The position numbers and the translations under genes are program-made. 64,000 nucleotides of DNA from Tetracladium setigerum (lineage: Eukaryota > Ascomycota > Leotiomycetes > Helotiales). Positions 33,077 to 46,446 of the stretch are shown in pieces. The stretch lies in the NCBI GenBank assembly GCA_031472005.1, contig PZJY01000006.1, positions 1,674,001 to 1,738,000 on the forward strand, read 5' to 3'. The notes beneath the pieces are model-generated. The model saw nothing but the letters and a program-made list of their open reading frames with translations, did not search any database and was not told the origin of the DNA. Position 1 is the stretch's first letter. The number at the start of each line of letters is the position of its first letter.

Positions 33077-36000
33077 TCATTTTGTTTCAATTTTAGAAAC
33101 GAGGTCCCCTCCAATTCTGACAATCTCAGACAATATCGCGGCTTTGTCGAGCATGACTTCCTCCCCTTCTCCTTCCCCAACGCTTCTTGTGGCATAGGCT
33201 AAATTGACCCTGAACGATCGTGCTGCTACTGCTTGTGGCTTCCAAAGGCCTGCAATGACCGAGCCTGTTGCTTTTCCGTGGAAGAAAACAACACAGTCGG
33301 CATACACCTTTTCCAACTCCCCGAGATACAACTCCACGGAACTGAAGCCAACCATCTCCAAATTGGCATCGCTTTGAATCTCAAGATTCTTGAACTTCTG
33401 TGTCGTTCCATCCTTCTTCTGCTTTCCAGCCACACATTTTGATGAGAGATGAATCACAAAGTCGTAATCGGCCGTAGAAGACGCAAATAGTAACCTTGGA
33501 TTCAGCTCAATACTTTGGTCCTTCACAACTTTACAAGCCGAGCGTGCAAGAGCTGTCATGCGTGCGGCGACCATCTTGGAGGGACCCTCGCTGGTGAAAG
33601 CCGTCCCTGTTGTATCGTGATTTGAGCCTGCAAATAAGACAGTTCGATTCATAGCCGGATCAATTTTCCTCCAGGCCTCCAACCGAGTGTTGATGGCCGA
33701 AACATCGGAGCTTGTCATTGTCCCTGTGAAGTCAACAATCAACGGCACAAGTCTCCAGTCCCATTTAGAGATGAATAGTAATGTCCTCAATAACCCAGTC
33801 ATCGCTGACGAAGGTGCCTTCCATGGGTAGGGCTGCAGGAAGGTTCTCACTGCCAAGAGTTCTGCCAATTCCTCGCTGATATGACCCGAGAGCATATGTC
33901 GATCAAGCCACAACTTTAGGAGCCGGATAGTTGGCGACAAAAGTGGAAATCGAGTGCAGTGGGTCGCTATTGATTGCGAGTGAAGAGGTAATTGAATAGC
34001 CGTTCTCTTGAAGCCCGACATTGCCATTACAGCTTCCTCACGTATCCGATTGTTTGTTGACTTCTCCTTAATCAGTCGTTCCAAAAGTGTCTGCTCCCTA
34101 TCGGTTTGTATGCGAAGACGAAACGCAGCACCGGTTTCGTACACAACATCAAGGTATGCACAGTTTTGAAGAGCTTCATCTTCATTTTCGAGTCCAACCC
34201 GGGCGGTCATGCTTGGATCTGCCTCCTCGAGCAAGCTACCAATCTTGAGCAAAAAGGCTATCTTTGTTCGTTGAATTGCAACAAGCTCATCGGGCCACCT
34301 ACCCGAACCTTCAAATTGAATGAGAACATCTGCTGGAGTTTTGAGGGGTGACACTTGACTGAACCGAGGTGTCTCCAATGACGTATACCTGAGTTGAGGG
34401 CTAGCAGGAGAGAGCTGTCTTAACTGCAAAGGCAGTCCTTCTAGCTCTCTGAAGTTCTTTTCGAGGGCGCTGAAAGCTGACTTGAGTGCTTCAAAAGCTT
34501 TCAGTCCTGTTCCATGGCTATGTAAAAGTTTCTCAAATCCTTCGCCAACAAATGTAAGACTCGAACTAATAGCACTGTCAAAGTGACGCTTCAGCAAGTA
34601 AGTTACAATGTCCTCGAATATGGAATAAGCGGATCCAGATGACCAGACTAAGCTTTCCAGAATGCTACCATCCTTAAAGCGACGTAGTTCTGCCTTATCG
34701 CCCCAGAATTTCTGAAATTTGGCAGCAGCTTTCTTCTCTTCTGCGGAGGGACCATGATCCACAAGCCGATCGATATTCGCAGGGTTGAAAATCACACAAA
34801 CGGATAGGCTCTCGTTTAGTGAAATCAAATTTTCAGACTTAAGAGACCACGACGAAATTGGTGAACTTTGGATGTCTATAAGTTTGACCCTATCAGATAG
34901 ACCTTCACGCAAAACTCGGAAGACTTTGGAAGCAAATTTGGAGGTCCGAGAGTAATGGTCGCCCATTTGTTCCACAGTCGTTGCCGGAACTGGAATTTTT
35001 ATAACACAATCGAATCTTTGCAATGGCTGTGAAGTACGAGTGATGAAGGTAGACTCAAATTGGTCGAAAGCAGTATCGTTAAGCATTGTGAGAGATGCGG
35101 TAGCCTCATCCTTCAGCATGGCATATGACCACGATGTCATCTTGTAGAGTAAGTTCTGGTTCCGTGGGCCATCAAAGAACATCGGCATATCCGATTTTGA
35201 GGAGATGAAGTCGGAAGCTTTATATGCAAGTGGTTTAGCCGCCAGATCGTTTGTTGATAGGAACTGGAGGACGGCTTTGAACATTTGGTAACTGCTGTAA
35301 CCAGGTGATAGAATGCTTCGTCCCTTTGGACCGCCCCCCTCCAACAATAGAGCAGTCACTGCTGCCCACTCGAAGTGTCCGAATCCACCTGCATGAATAC
35401 CGCCCCCAAAGCCTCGTTGTCGTAACCATATCCGGCCAAGAATGCAAGCATTTTTGTACCCCTCGGCTTGCTTTGATGCTGAGTGGAGTACTTTGAGGTA
35501 TGACAAAAAATTTGAATCAGAGATTATGGATGCATTGTAAAACGGAGTAGGAAGAAGTGCATCCTTTTCCGAACTCTCCTTGGGCCGAAGTGAATTTTTG
35601 GTAGGTCGCAATTTGGATTCTTGGAAGGTATTCTGAGGCGCCGAAAGAATGATATTGATTGTGTAATTTGAGGAACTTGGCGTCATTTCTGGAAGTATAT
35701 GTTAGCGATTTTGAAGGTTATTCCATCGCATTACTCACTCGAATTGGGTTTCACCACAATAATTGGCTGTAGACTATTCCCATGCGCATACTCGAAAGTG
35801 AGCGCATACTCTTCCTTCAAAGAAATTTGTAGGCTTCCTGCAATGCAAGCCAAGTAAAATGCTCTTTTGTAAAAATACCGATAGTTGAGATAATCTTTCT
35901 CTTGGAATATCGAAGGAGGCATAACGACCACCATATCCACAGACAAAGCGTCGTCTGACTTGACCATGGTCTTGAGAACATAGCTTCCCACAACATTAAT

Positions 36001-36506
36001 GTTGGAAGGTTTGGTGTATTGCAGCTTATAGGCCGCATTTTCGTCTGGTTTAGGATTGGGGAACGGAGCAACGACTTTATAGGTTTTGTGCAAGTACTGC
36101 TTCGCTTCGAGAATCTGCAAAAAGAGGTTAGTAGCGAGAGGGCTATTTCCTCGAGAGAACTCACAGAAACCGGCCCACAGCTTTCAATGCCTTCGATCAA
36201 TCCTTTCAATTTCCGCAGAGCATCATCCACCCCGCTCAGTCTCTTCTCGTACTTTGGCTGAACCTCTGACAGCATCTCGTCAACCTGGAGCTTAAACATG
36301 CTCGACTTGTACAAGCCTCCTGCATAGATCGCATTGTCATCATCCTCATGTGTGCGCTTTGGTTTCGACTGGGTGATCTTTTGCTGGGCAGTAACCGTCT
36401 CGTCTGCGGAGTTTTCATCCTCTCCAACTGGCAAGCTTCCTCCATTGGAGGAGGAGGGTTCGCCATGTTCGAGCTTTCGCCTTTTGGAAGGCAGTGTAGT
36501 TGCCAT
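33077..36506 (-). CDS. UTP22: U3 snoRNP protein Utp22 (Nrap family)
   Basis: Three exons (36165-36506, 35739-36114, 33077-35688) with GTGAGT introns in consistent phase; 1109 aa. Start MATTLPSKRRKLEHG. Blocks typical of Nrap/Utp22: AGGLYKSSMFKLQVDEML, NINVVGSYVLKT...DMVVVMPPSIFQEKDYLNYRYFYKRAFYLA, GRIWLRQRGFGGGIHAGGFGHFEWA, FWGDKAELRRFKDGSILESLVW, and the second nucleotidyltransferase-like half (LLKLWLDRHMLSGHISEELAELL). It belongs to the UTP-C subcomplex of the small-subunit processome in the nucleolus. Divergent from STR2 (427 b). Confidence 0.96.
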
Positions 36507-36933
36507 ATTTGCGCGACCTTGATTGATGCAGCGTACCAATGGCAAAATATCAAGCTGGAGTTGACAAGGCGAGTGAATATAGTCGATCGCGATGGAGGCA
36601 CGAGGCTGAATACCGTAGATTTCCACAGCTCTGTACTTTTTTTTTCCAATTAATTCGGACACACCTGCGATTTGTTCAATGTCGACACAAGGCGGTCAGA
36701 ATTAAGGTATGGAGCTAAGATAAGGAGTCGCTTAAAGACGCCATCGCCGGGATCGGGGGCGATAAGACTTTCATTTTTCTTTACTGGAGTCAACCAAGAG
36801 GGGACCGATGGGGGTGACTGGGGGCAAGGAGAGGGACAAAGTGATTTGTGAGATTTCGACTTCTCCAGAAAAAAAACAAAAACAAAACCCAAAACAAAGC
36901 CATTCACACCCCAGCCAAGTATTCATATTCACC
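36507..36933. promoter_or_regulatory. Divergent promoter UTP22/STR2
   Basis: 427 b between start codons, with an A-rich tract (36870-36895) just upstream of STR2. No gene seen. Confidence 0.5.
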
Positions 36934-38986
36934 ATGTCAGTCATAGAACTTGGAGAGTCCATACCGGCTCTCACACCTCACGTAAGTCTACTGTTTTCTG
37001 CGTCCCCGGCATATTCCAATGTTTTTAAATGCATTCATTAAAGCTCTCTTCGTTTCACATCACCAAACAGTGAGTCAACACCAAATCCAGGCAATGTCTA
37101 ACACAAACAACACAGGCGTCAAGTGTGTCGCTGCCAGAATGGGCAGACAACGTCGAATACGAGGAGGGTGCGCCGCGGGTGGTGAGTAAGTTAAGCACAG
37201 GTTATCCACGGCAAGTTGATTCAATCATATATATTCCTCTCTATCCATTCTAGATTATTCTAGCTTAGAGAGATACCGATGTTTGCAGGCTAACGTTTGC
37301 TCTAGATTTTTCATCCACAAGATGATCGTCGCTTTCTCCGAAGACATTGTCAAGGTCTTCGGCAGTGCTGGTCAGCAAGCAATGCTTTTCCCTTCAGAGA
37401 TCACTGCTCGGAGATGCGTTGATTTTATGCTTCGGAGAGACACCGCCATCACATCAAGTCAGCTTCAAGTTGTTGATCTTGTGCTAGACCATTCCAAATC
37501 AAGCTCGGAGATTCTAAAGAGAATATGTCCAGCTATCTCTGCCGTCGTGTTCCCTGGTGACCTTTTCCCACTTGCCAAGCAGTTTTGGCAGCATTCTGGT
37601 GAAGGCATCTCGAGTCGGCGTGCAGAGTTTTGCCACGGTCTGTTCCAGGAAGGGCTGCTGGTTGACCTCAAAATCCTCCGACCCATCACCAACGGGGCTC
37701 AAAAAACATGCAAGGGCCCACGAAGATACCAAAAAGGTTCCATGGACAAGACTACCTCAAAGGCATCTCGAATTGAGTCGGACACGCTGGAGTCTCAGAA
37801 CGCTGCAACTTCCAAAGGCGCCTTTGAGTCACGCGAGAGTACCCAATTTCTCGAGGAGCGCTTCGGTCGAAATTTGGATGTCTCATTCGCCGATAATGCG
37901 AAGTCAGCCATTTGTCGTCGAATCGCTGGTGCACTTTCAGGTGATGCGGAACTGACTGCAACGCCGAGCTCGGCGGTATCGACTCCCAATCTACGTGGAG
38001 TAAGCGAACTTTCAGAAGAGGATGTTTATCTTTATCCCTGTGGTATGAACGCCATTTTCAATGTTCATAGGATGTTGCTTGGGATCAGAGGTCCCATGCA
38101 GAGCATTTCATATGGATTTCCTTATGTGGACACACTGAAGATTCTCCAAAAGTTTGGTCCTGGCTGTATCTTCTATGGCAATGGCTCCGTCGAAGATCTT
38201 GATGATCTTGAGGCACGTTTGAAGGCAGGCGAGAAATACCTGGCTCTCTTCTGCGAGTTTCCAGGCAATCCCATGTTGAGATGTCCGGACCTTCAAAGAA
38301 TCAGAAAACTAGCTGATGCTTTCGACTTTGCGGTTGTCATTGACGAAACTATCAGTAATTTTATCAACGTCCATGTCCTCCCGCTTGCCGACGTGGTTGT
38401 CAGCAGTCTCACAAAAATCTTTTCAGGAGAGTGTAATGTCATGGGAGGAAGTGCAATTTTCAATCCTCAAGGTCGATACTATAAGCAGCTCAAAAAGATG
38501 GCGGCGGTTGAGTTTGAAGACAATTACTGGGCCGAAGATGTCATGTTTATGGAACGGAACAGCCGTCACTTCGTCGCGAGGATTGAATCGATCAACGAGA
38601 ATGCTGAAGTCATCTGCGACATCCTCCGGGCGAATCCTCTTGTTAAGGAACTATTTTATCCAAAGTACAATCTTGACCGGTCGAATTACGATGCTTGCCG
38701 GAATCCAAATGGTGGCTACGGCGGTCTCCTCTCGTTCACGTTTCACACCAAAGCTCAAGTCGTAGCGTTTTATAATCGGCTAGAGACTGCGAAAGGGCCC
38801 AGCTTGGGCACAAACTTTACACTAGTTTCGCCATATGTTATTCTTGCTCATTACTACGAATTGGAATGGGCGTCCCAATTCGGAGTTCCAGCAGAGTTGC
38901 TGAGAATTAGTGTTGGATTGGAGGACCCCGAGGACCTGCGATCAAGATTCAAGGCAGCATTGGATGCCGCACAGGCAGCTTCATGA
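36934..38986 (+). CDS. STR2: Cystathionine gamma-synthase (transsulfuration, PLP enzyme)
   Basis: Three exons: 36934-36981, 37116-37210 and 37306-38986; 607 aa. MSVIELGESIPALTPH joins ASSVSLPEWADNVEYEEG, then RVVSKLSTGYPR|FFIHKM, which matches the family pattern only if intron 2 is a GC-AG intron (GCAAGT at 37211, CTCTAG ending at 37305). The PLP fold follows: YPCGMNAIFNVHRML, SISYGFPYVDTLKIL, FCEFPGNPML, VVIDETISNF, and the Schiff-base Lys in SSLTKIFSG, then FTLVSPYVILAHYYEL and RISVGLEDPEDL. The long insert before YPCGMNA is usual in fungal Str2/MetB enzymes. It makes cystathionine from cysteine and an acyl-homoserine in the cytosol. Confidence 0.9.
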
Positions 38987-39594
38987 TGAGGATATTACAA
39001 TACGATGATGCATTTCAGGAGCCACAATAGCATATGAGCATTTCGGAATTTAGGAGCAGGCGATGTGATTCGCCACCTATCTAGCACGGTTGCGGCGTTG
39101 TACATATTTGAGCATTTTCATTTTAAAACATCGCTCTTTTACCTATAGTTGCATAAATATTTCCAGATTATTTTTTGGTTATGGTCAGCGGAGCAATTGA
39201 CCTTGCATTCCTCAGAAGCGGGTTGTCAAGCTCCACGGTAAGTGAGTAGCCAGGCTTAAGTTGTACGTCCCTTATCTGATTAGCACAAACCAAGCCTAGA
39301 ATTTAGAGACTGTAATTGACAAATCCTCCGTGAAATCAGTACTCTCAGACATCTTTCCATGTCTTGGGCGACCCTACATTGCTGCTACTTACTAGCCGTC
39401 CTTAGTGTACTTTAACCTCCGTTGACATATCACGTGACTACATGTTTCTGGCACGTAAAGTTACGCGTTTGCCAAGCCTTTCTCAACCGCGACACGACCG
39501 AAACTATCGTTCCTTTCACCCATTTTGTATTAAAAACGACGCGAAGCACGTTGCGGATCTACTGCCCATACCGATCAAACGTACGGGCTTTAGA
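38987..39594. promoter_or_regulatory. STR2 3' flank and SMC6 promoter
   Basis: A TCACGTGA box (CACGTG 39431-39436) lies about 160 b upstream of the likely SMC6 start. No gene recognised. Confidence 0.45.
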
Positions 39595-42500
39595 ATGGCA
39601 CCGCAGAAACGACACAGAGATGGTGAGGCGGTTGAGGTTGAGATGGAGAGCGCAAGGTCCAGCTTGCGCCCGGAAGGTGTCAGTGTTTAGCTCTGCCACT
39701 CCCTCTGCCAGACTTCAGAGCTGACGATTTCGCTAGAAACACAAGAAAGTCCGTCTTTCCCAAGAAAAACCTCGCAACAGTCGCGGCGAAAGCGTCAGCA
39801 GTGAAAGCGATGACGAGGCGATGCCTGATGCTGATGATGCTGGAAACGAACCTGCCCTGACACAGTATGAGCAGCAACGAGATGGGAACTGGGAACATTT
39901 GGCAGATGAGGAGCATGACGATCAAGTCGCCACTCAGCGATTCCTGACCCGGAAACAGCAGATTGGGGAGAACCATGCCGCAGAAAATTCGATTATTGAG
40001 GAAATCACCTGCATTAATTTCATGTGCCATTCCAAGCTGCATGTAGTTCTGGGCCCGCTGATTAACTTTGTTGTTGGAATGAATGGGAGTGGGAAAAGTG
40101 CTGTATTGACAGCAATTACACTTTGCCTGACTGGAAAACCAGCGCTTACAGATCGTGGATCTTCCATGAAACATTTCGTCAAATCCGGAGAAACCCATGG
40201 TCTTTTGATTATCAGGCTGAAAAACCAAGGCCAAGATGCCTATCAACCGGAGGTCTTTGGCAAGTCTATCATTGTCGAACGCCACTTCACTAATACAGGG
40301 GGTGGTGGATGGAGATTGAAGAGTGGGGATAATAATCGGACTATATCGACTAAGAAGACTGATATCGAAGACATTGTGGAATACTTCCAGCTTCAGGTCG
40401 ACAACCCAATGACTGTTCTTACGCAAGACAAAGCCAAAACATTTCTCACCAAGTCAACCCCAAAGGACAAGTACGACTTCTTCGTTGAAGGTGTTCAGCT
40501 TCGCACTCTAGACAGTGACTATAAATTGGTCTCCCAGACTTGTGATTCGTTGGACGTCAAGATTGTAGATTGGGAACAAGGGACCAAGATTTTGAGGAAG
40601 AAGGCCGAGGCCGCTAAAGCTAAAGCCGACATGGTTGAGAAGCACGAAGGAGCCCGGCGTGAGGTACGTAGGATTCGAAACCAGCTTGCATGGTCACAAA
40701 TCGAGGCTGTGGAGCAAAAGTTGAAGGCAAGGGAAGCACTGGTTGCTGAGGCACAAGAAGAAATCGAGAGACGACAAGAGATTGCTAGTAATAAAGACAC
40801 AGCTTTTCAAGGCACCGAAGAACGCTTGACACAAGCACAAGAAGCAGAGACGAGTGTACGTGAAAAGGGCGAGCCATTAAACGAAGAATTGGCAATCGCA
40901 AAGGCAGCTCACGATGCAGCTACGAAGGACCTGAGTCAACACAAGGTTCAAGGAAGAAATATTGTTATTGCAATGAAGGAAAGTAACCAGAAGGTCGCCT
41001 CCATCAAAGCTACTATCAAGCTTGAAGAAAAGCGATTGGAGGACATAAATGGTGGATCCCACGCCCGCATGAAAGCAGCAGTTGAGGAAGCTAAAAAGGC
41101 TGCTTCGGATGCAAAAGCTGCCTGGATCGAGAGTCAGCAGCGGCTTCCCCATTTTCAAGAAAGTAGCCAGAGTTTGCATGAAGCCGCTCGGAGGGCAGAT
41201 AGTGATATGAAAACAAAGAGGAAAGATGTGGAGGAGGCGCGTAAACGGCTTGACGATTTGGACAACAACCGTGAAGATGTTATGGCTGGCTTCGACTCCC
41301 AGATGGGTCTTTTGCTCGACAGGATTCGCAAAGATGGCGGTTTCCGTGAAAAGCCTGTTGGTCCCATTGGTCTTCACATTCGACTGCTTAAACCACAATG
41401 GGCCGGCATTATCGAGAAGACCATCGGTGCGAATTTGAGTGGTTTCGTTGTTACCAGCAAACCAGACCAAGTACGATTATCTGCCCTGGTACGAGAGGTG
41501 GGAATTCGTACGAACGTACCTATTCTGATTGGAAACAATATTCCAATTGATATCTCTGGAAACGAGCCAGACTTACAGTTTGATACAATCTTGAGAGTCT
41601 TGGACATAGATAGTGATCTTGTCAGACGGCAGTTAATTATCGCTCATAAAATAGAGCAAACCATCCTAATCGAGGATTTCATCGACGCTGAAAAGGCAAT
41701 GTATGGCGGGGCACGACCCGGATTTGTCTTTCAATGTATGGTTATCAACAAGGACAGAAGAGGTTGGGGCTGGAGGCTTTCCCACGCCGGACGTGGCGGC
41801 CAGGATCGTGACCTTACCCCCATTGCTGCGTTTGTTGGTAAGTCAAGAATGAAGACTACCTTCGAGCTTGAGGTTCAGGAGCGACGAGCTACGTTCAATC
41901 AATGTCGTGAGATTGTAGCCAGGACGGAGCCAGAATTACGAAAAATTCAGCAAGAAGCAAACAGCGCTAAACGAGAATTGAAAAATCACGAGACGCAGAT
42001 TGCCGGCCTGAAAATTGATTCTCAACGAGCTGACCAAAGAATGGAAGATCTACAGATAGAGCTCGACAGAGAGGTTGTGGAGGACGGACGACTCGATACG
42101 CTCCGCGATGATCTGAGGGAGGCACTCGAAGCTGTTGCAATTGACGAGGAAGCATATGGAAACTCAGCATTGGAGAAAGAAAGACTCAACAAAATCTCCT
42201 CGGAGAAGAAACTCGTACTAGACGATATCCGAGCAAGAATTGTCAAACTTGAATCAGTAATCAGTAAGGCAGCCACCAAAACACGAAACATTGAGGAGGG
42301 TCGGATCATGCTGCTCAGGGAGAAAAATACTGCCATTGATGCCGTCGAACATGCTGAACACGCGAAGCAAGCCGCAGAAGCGAAACGAGAGCGACAGGCT
42401 GAAGAGGTCGAGAAGATCACAGCACTAGCTACACAGATATCCCCAAGAGTACCAATTGATCCCGGACAGACCACCGCAAGCTTGGAGGCCAAGTTCAAAA

Positions 42501-43243
42501 AGTTGAAGCAGCAACTTGACATGTATGCTAAGCAACAAGGTGCATCCGATGAGGAAATACAAAATGCCGCAGTAGAATCTCAACTCGCTTGCAGGCAGGC
42601 AGAAAGCAATCTTGCGGATATCAAAGAACTCCAGCTACTTCTCAAACAGGCCTTTGCTAAACGAATGGCTATGTATCGCAGCTTTCAAAAGTTTATTTCT
42701 GCTCGATCTCGTATCAACTTCAGCTACCTTCTGAGTGAAAGAGCTTTCCGCGGCAAGCTTTCAATCGACCACAAGGCCAAGAAGCTTGATGTGCATGTTG
42801 AGCCTGATGAGACCACGAAGAGTAGCAAAGGCAGACAGACCAAGACTCTCTCTGGCGGAGAGAAATCTTTTTCAAACATCTGCTTGCTTTTATCACTTTG
42901 GGAGGCAATGGGACAACCTCTCAGGTGCTTGGATGAGTTTGATGTTTTCATGGATGATGTCAATAGGGATGTCAGTACGGGATGATCGTGAGTAATTTTC
43001 GAATAGGTCAAATTCACAAGCTAACAATTCTTTAGATCAGTGCTGCTCGACGTTCAGTGGGAAGACAATTCATTCTTATCACGCCTAAAGGACTTGGAAA
43101 TGGTATCGATGCCGGTAATGATGTCAAGATGATCAAGTAAGTTTGCCTCACCTGATTTATTTATATTTACTAATGTAAGCGCCTCTAGACTCAGAGACCC
43201 CAGGGATAAGTCACAGCGAGCCATTGATGACATGATCAGCTGA
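39595..43243 (+). CDS. SMC6: SMC6, ATPase of the Smc5/6 DNA-repair complex
   Basis: Probable exon 1 starts at the ATG at 39595 (MAPQKRHRDGEAVEVE); exon 2 is 39737-42987, exon 3 43036-43136, exon 4 43189-43243. Walker A GMNGSGKSAV; coiled coils flank a hinge (PVGPIGLHIRLLKPQWAGII...IGANLSGFVV). The C-terminal signature is LSGGEKSFSNICLLLSLWEAMGQPLRCLDEFDVFMDD. The frame stops at STG; one more G in 42979-42981 gives VNRDVSTGMI|ISAARRSVGRQFILITPKGL and a clean end (RAIDDMIS). The exon 1/exon 2 junction does not join in phase as sequenced, so the first about 40 residues are uncertain. The complex acts in recombination repair and SUMO-linked chromosome stability. Confidence 0.96.
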
Positions 43244-43594
43244 AATGTGGACTAATTGGGGCTTTCTGGGGATTGAGTATGTTGGGAAAGTGGTAGAGCA
43301 AGTGATTCATTTCTCGGGCGTTTCACAGGAAAGAATATGGGAGCAGTATTCTCACGAACCAGGGAGTGGGCGGTGTTTGTCTTTCCAAAACTTGTAGTAC
43401 ATAGATCATTCATGTTGAACAATGCCTCCTAAATTCAACTTGTTATTATTACCATGTCCTTGGCTTTTCAAGTCTTGTAAGAGTAACTCTCAGCAATATT
43501 TTGCCGACTTGTGAATAATCTTACAGAGGCCATTGCCTATCTTTAAAACCTAGCCCACTCTTCTCCTAACATACACACTTACAATACACTCATC
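43244..43594. other. Convergent 3' flanks of SMC6 and COQ9
   Basis: Nothing recognised. Confidence 0.4.
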
Positions 43595-44429
43595 TCATAT
43601 CCTCACACCCTTACTTCTCAAGACATTGATTCCAGCCCTTGCCGTAAATCCTACCCACTGCCCAACATTTCCCACCGCTCCGCCAACGACCTGGCTATCC
43701 CTAAGCCTCCTCTCCATGAATTCCTTCGTCTCCACAAAGCCTTCGGATCGGTCCGTTGTCATAAACAATTCAGTTGCTGCATATATAGCCGAAAGCGAGG
43801 CGCGCTTCGTGTACCATGATGTATCAACTGAAACATCGCCTGCTAGATACCAAATCTCATCGCTCAGCGAGGCGAGGTGGTGGAGGGAGGTCGGGATATT
43901 TGAGGGGAGCGCCAGAATTGCCAATGCCTTTGCGAAGGGAAAGAAAGAGATAGGATGTCAGTTGTATGAATTTTATCATAAGAAGAGGGAGAAAAAGACA
44001 AACCTCTTGCCACCGCTCAATCACATCCTTATTGCCCAATAACCTCTCCCACATCAACCCCTTAACCTTCCCGCCAACACCCTTGATCCCTTGCGACTCC
44101 AATCCATCGACCTTCCCAGCCAGAGCAGCTTTCTGAACCTCCAAATGCCAGGATACTAGACTTAAAGCTCCCTTGGGGAAAAGGTTTACTGACGCGGCGA
44201 CGTAGCCTGCTTCTTGAGCGCCGATGGCGAGGGTGGTGGGAGTGAAGCCGTAGAGGGGGATGTGTGGGTAGGAAGCCTTTAGGATCGTGGTTTCGAGGGG
44301 AGTGAAGGGTGGTGGTGGTGGTGGGTGGTCATGCGAGTGGTATGTTCGGGGGTGGAGGAGATGAGGGTTGATTACGTGGGCTTTGAGGTTCCGGGTTAAA
44401 GGAGAGTTAACGAGGCGTTTGGATGCCAT
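43595..44429 (-). CDS. COQ9: Ubiquinone biosynthesis protein Coq9
   Basis: Exons 44004-44429 and 43595-43927, with a 76-b intron; 252 aa. The start at 44429 gives MASKRLVNSPLTRNLKAHVI, a basic mitochondrial presequence; a longer upstream frame exists but looks non-coding. COQ9 motifs: TILKASYPHIPLYGFTPTTLAIGAQEAGY, SLVSWHLEVQK, VKGLMWERLLGN, SDEIWYLAGDVSVDTSWYTKRASLSAIYAATELF. It is a lipid-binding subunit of the CoQ synthome on the matrix side of the inner membrane and works with Coq7. Confidence 0.95.
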
Positions 44430-44809
44430 TTTGCTGCTGTATAATGGACGACTGAAAGATTGTGGGCTGAGGGGAATATTATTTGAATGTGTGATGTTCC
44501 CATGTTGAGATGGTCTCAAATACCGAAGTGCCAAGGCGAGGCTCTCCTGGAAAGAAAGCGAGGCTGAACCAAAGCTCAACGGCATTTTATTTCATCCTGG
44601 TGATTTGTTCGACTGAATTCAAATCCCATTGGCCGAATCGCACAGTTGCTTGCAAACATTAGACTATTCATCAATAGATCAATAGACGGGTATATTCTTT
44701 AGATTTATATGCACCTAATACTCTACAGTTCAAACATTGAGACGAGTCGTGGACCATCAATCAACGAGAACTCCTAAACCAAATCCAACGCCTTATGAAC
44801 AATGCTCCA
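44430..44809. other. COQ9 promoter and DNAJC3-like 3' flank
   Basis: 380 b with no gene recognised. Confidence 0.4.
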
Positions 44810-46446
44810 TTAGAACGGGAATCCACCGCCTCCAAAAGGATTTCCACCACCTCCTCCGCCTCCAAATTTGAAGTTGAATTGCTGTCCACCTCCACTGTGT
44901 CCGCCAAAAGGATGCCCACCGAAAGGATTTCCGCCCCCTTGGAATGGATTTCCTCGTTGCGATTCGTGATCATTTGGATCATCACCTTGATCGAACCTAG
45001 CCTTCAGTTCTGGGTCACTGAGAACTTCATATGCTTCATTGATCATGGCCATCTTCTTCTCAGCCTCTTCCTTGCTAATACCATTTTTGTGTGCCTTATC
45101 AGGGTGATGAATTTTAACCATTTTTCGGTACGAAGCTTTGATTTGCAACTCATCTGCATCGCGAGTTAGGCCCAGAGTCTTGTAGTAATCCTTTGTTTTG
45201 CTGCGCTTCAGTTCAATTTGGGCGGTTTGCATTAATCGATCGAGCTTTTGGTATTCGGGGTGGTGCTCCTTAGCGGTATTAAGAGTGCCAATGGCTGCGT
45301 CGAATTCTTCAGCGTCCATATGGCGTTGCGCTTTGGATAGAAGACCAAACAGAGAGTTCTCGTTGAGCGCGAGAGATTCGTCACACCATGGGACTCCTTT
45401 CTTGTATGATTTGGACTGCGGCTGTTAGTAATTATCGAAATCAGAGCGCAATAAAGGCATACCTCATAGTAAGACTCGCAGACCCTCTCTACAACCTGGT
45501 TGACCAACTCGTTCGGTGCCAATTGAGGAATTGTCCCATCCTCACGAAGCTCCTTCACATCATCCTTGATCTCCTGGACCAACCCCGCATCCTCGCCAGA
45601 AGGCAATAAAACCTTCAAGGCGGTTGAATACTGGCTTTTCTCGAAATTCTTATTAACCTGCTTCAACTGTTTGTCCAAGTTCTTCTGGCGCCGATATAGT
45701 GTCTTGCATTTCTTGGAATCCGGATCCGAATGTAGACACTTTCGTAGCTGATCCATTCCACGCTCGGTGTCAGCCAACGCATAGAATGTAATTCCAGCAA
45801 TTTGCATGTGTGGCTCAGTAGCGCCGGGTTGCATCTGCAAAACGTGCTTTAGATCCGACATGCCTTCTAAGACTTCCCCTCGCTCGAATCTACAATGCGC
45901 CCTTGTCTTTCGTAATGACAACATTCTGCTCGCGGTCATGATCGCTACACCAGATTGAGTCACGCATTCCTCCCAATCGCCTGCCTGCTCAGCGGCAAAT
46001 GCCAGAGCCGACGCACCCTTTGCCTCCTCTAACTCTGCCAGACTCTCGGCTGATCTGCCATGTTCGAGGAAGTCCTTTATCGCAGAGTTCCAGTCGCCAT
46101 TCTTTGCATGGATCTTCGCACGCTGTGTCAAGGCGCCCTCGAAGCCTGGCTTGATGGAGAGAACTTTGTCAAAGTCTCTGGTCGCTTGCATCGTTCGTCC
46201 GAGGGAGAGGTAAGTTGCGCCACGCTTGAAATAGGTCAAGTAATTCTGAGGATCGCGTGCAATGGCAACATCGTAGTACGTGAGGGCGTCGTTTGTCTCG
46301 CCTTTGGCAAGAAGGGCGTTTGCAGAGGCTAGAAGGGCAGAAATCGGAGTATCTGAAGGAATGTCGGAGGCAGAGAGGGCCGAAACGAGGGAATTGGACG
46401 AGAGGAGTGTGGCGGCAAAGGCCAACACGGACAGATTGACAAGCAT
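44810..46446 (-). CDS. TPR and J-domain ER cochaperone (DNAJC3/p58IPK-like)
   Basis: Exons 45463-46446 and 44810-45415, with a 47-b intron (GTATGC, ATTACTAAC, CGCAG); 529 aa. The start at 46446 gives a signal peptide (MLVNLSVLAFAATLLSSNSLVSALS). Tandem TPRs span about 40-370 (ALLAKGETNDALTYYDVAIARDP, TYFKRGATYLSLGRTMQATRDFDKVL). A J domain near 400-465 has the HPD motif (KIHHPDKAHKNG) and DYYKTLGL. A Gly/Phe-rich end follows. The layout matches animal DNAJC3, an ER-lumen cochaperone of BiP in the unfolded-protein response. No HDEL-like retention signal is present at the end (GGGGFPF). Confidence 0.88.
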
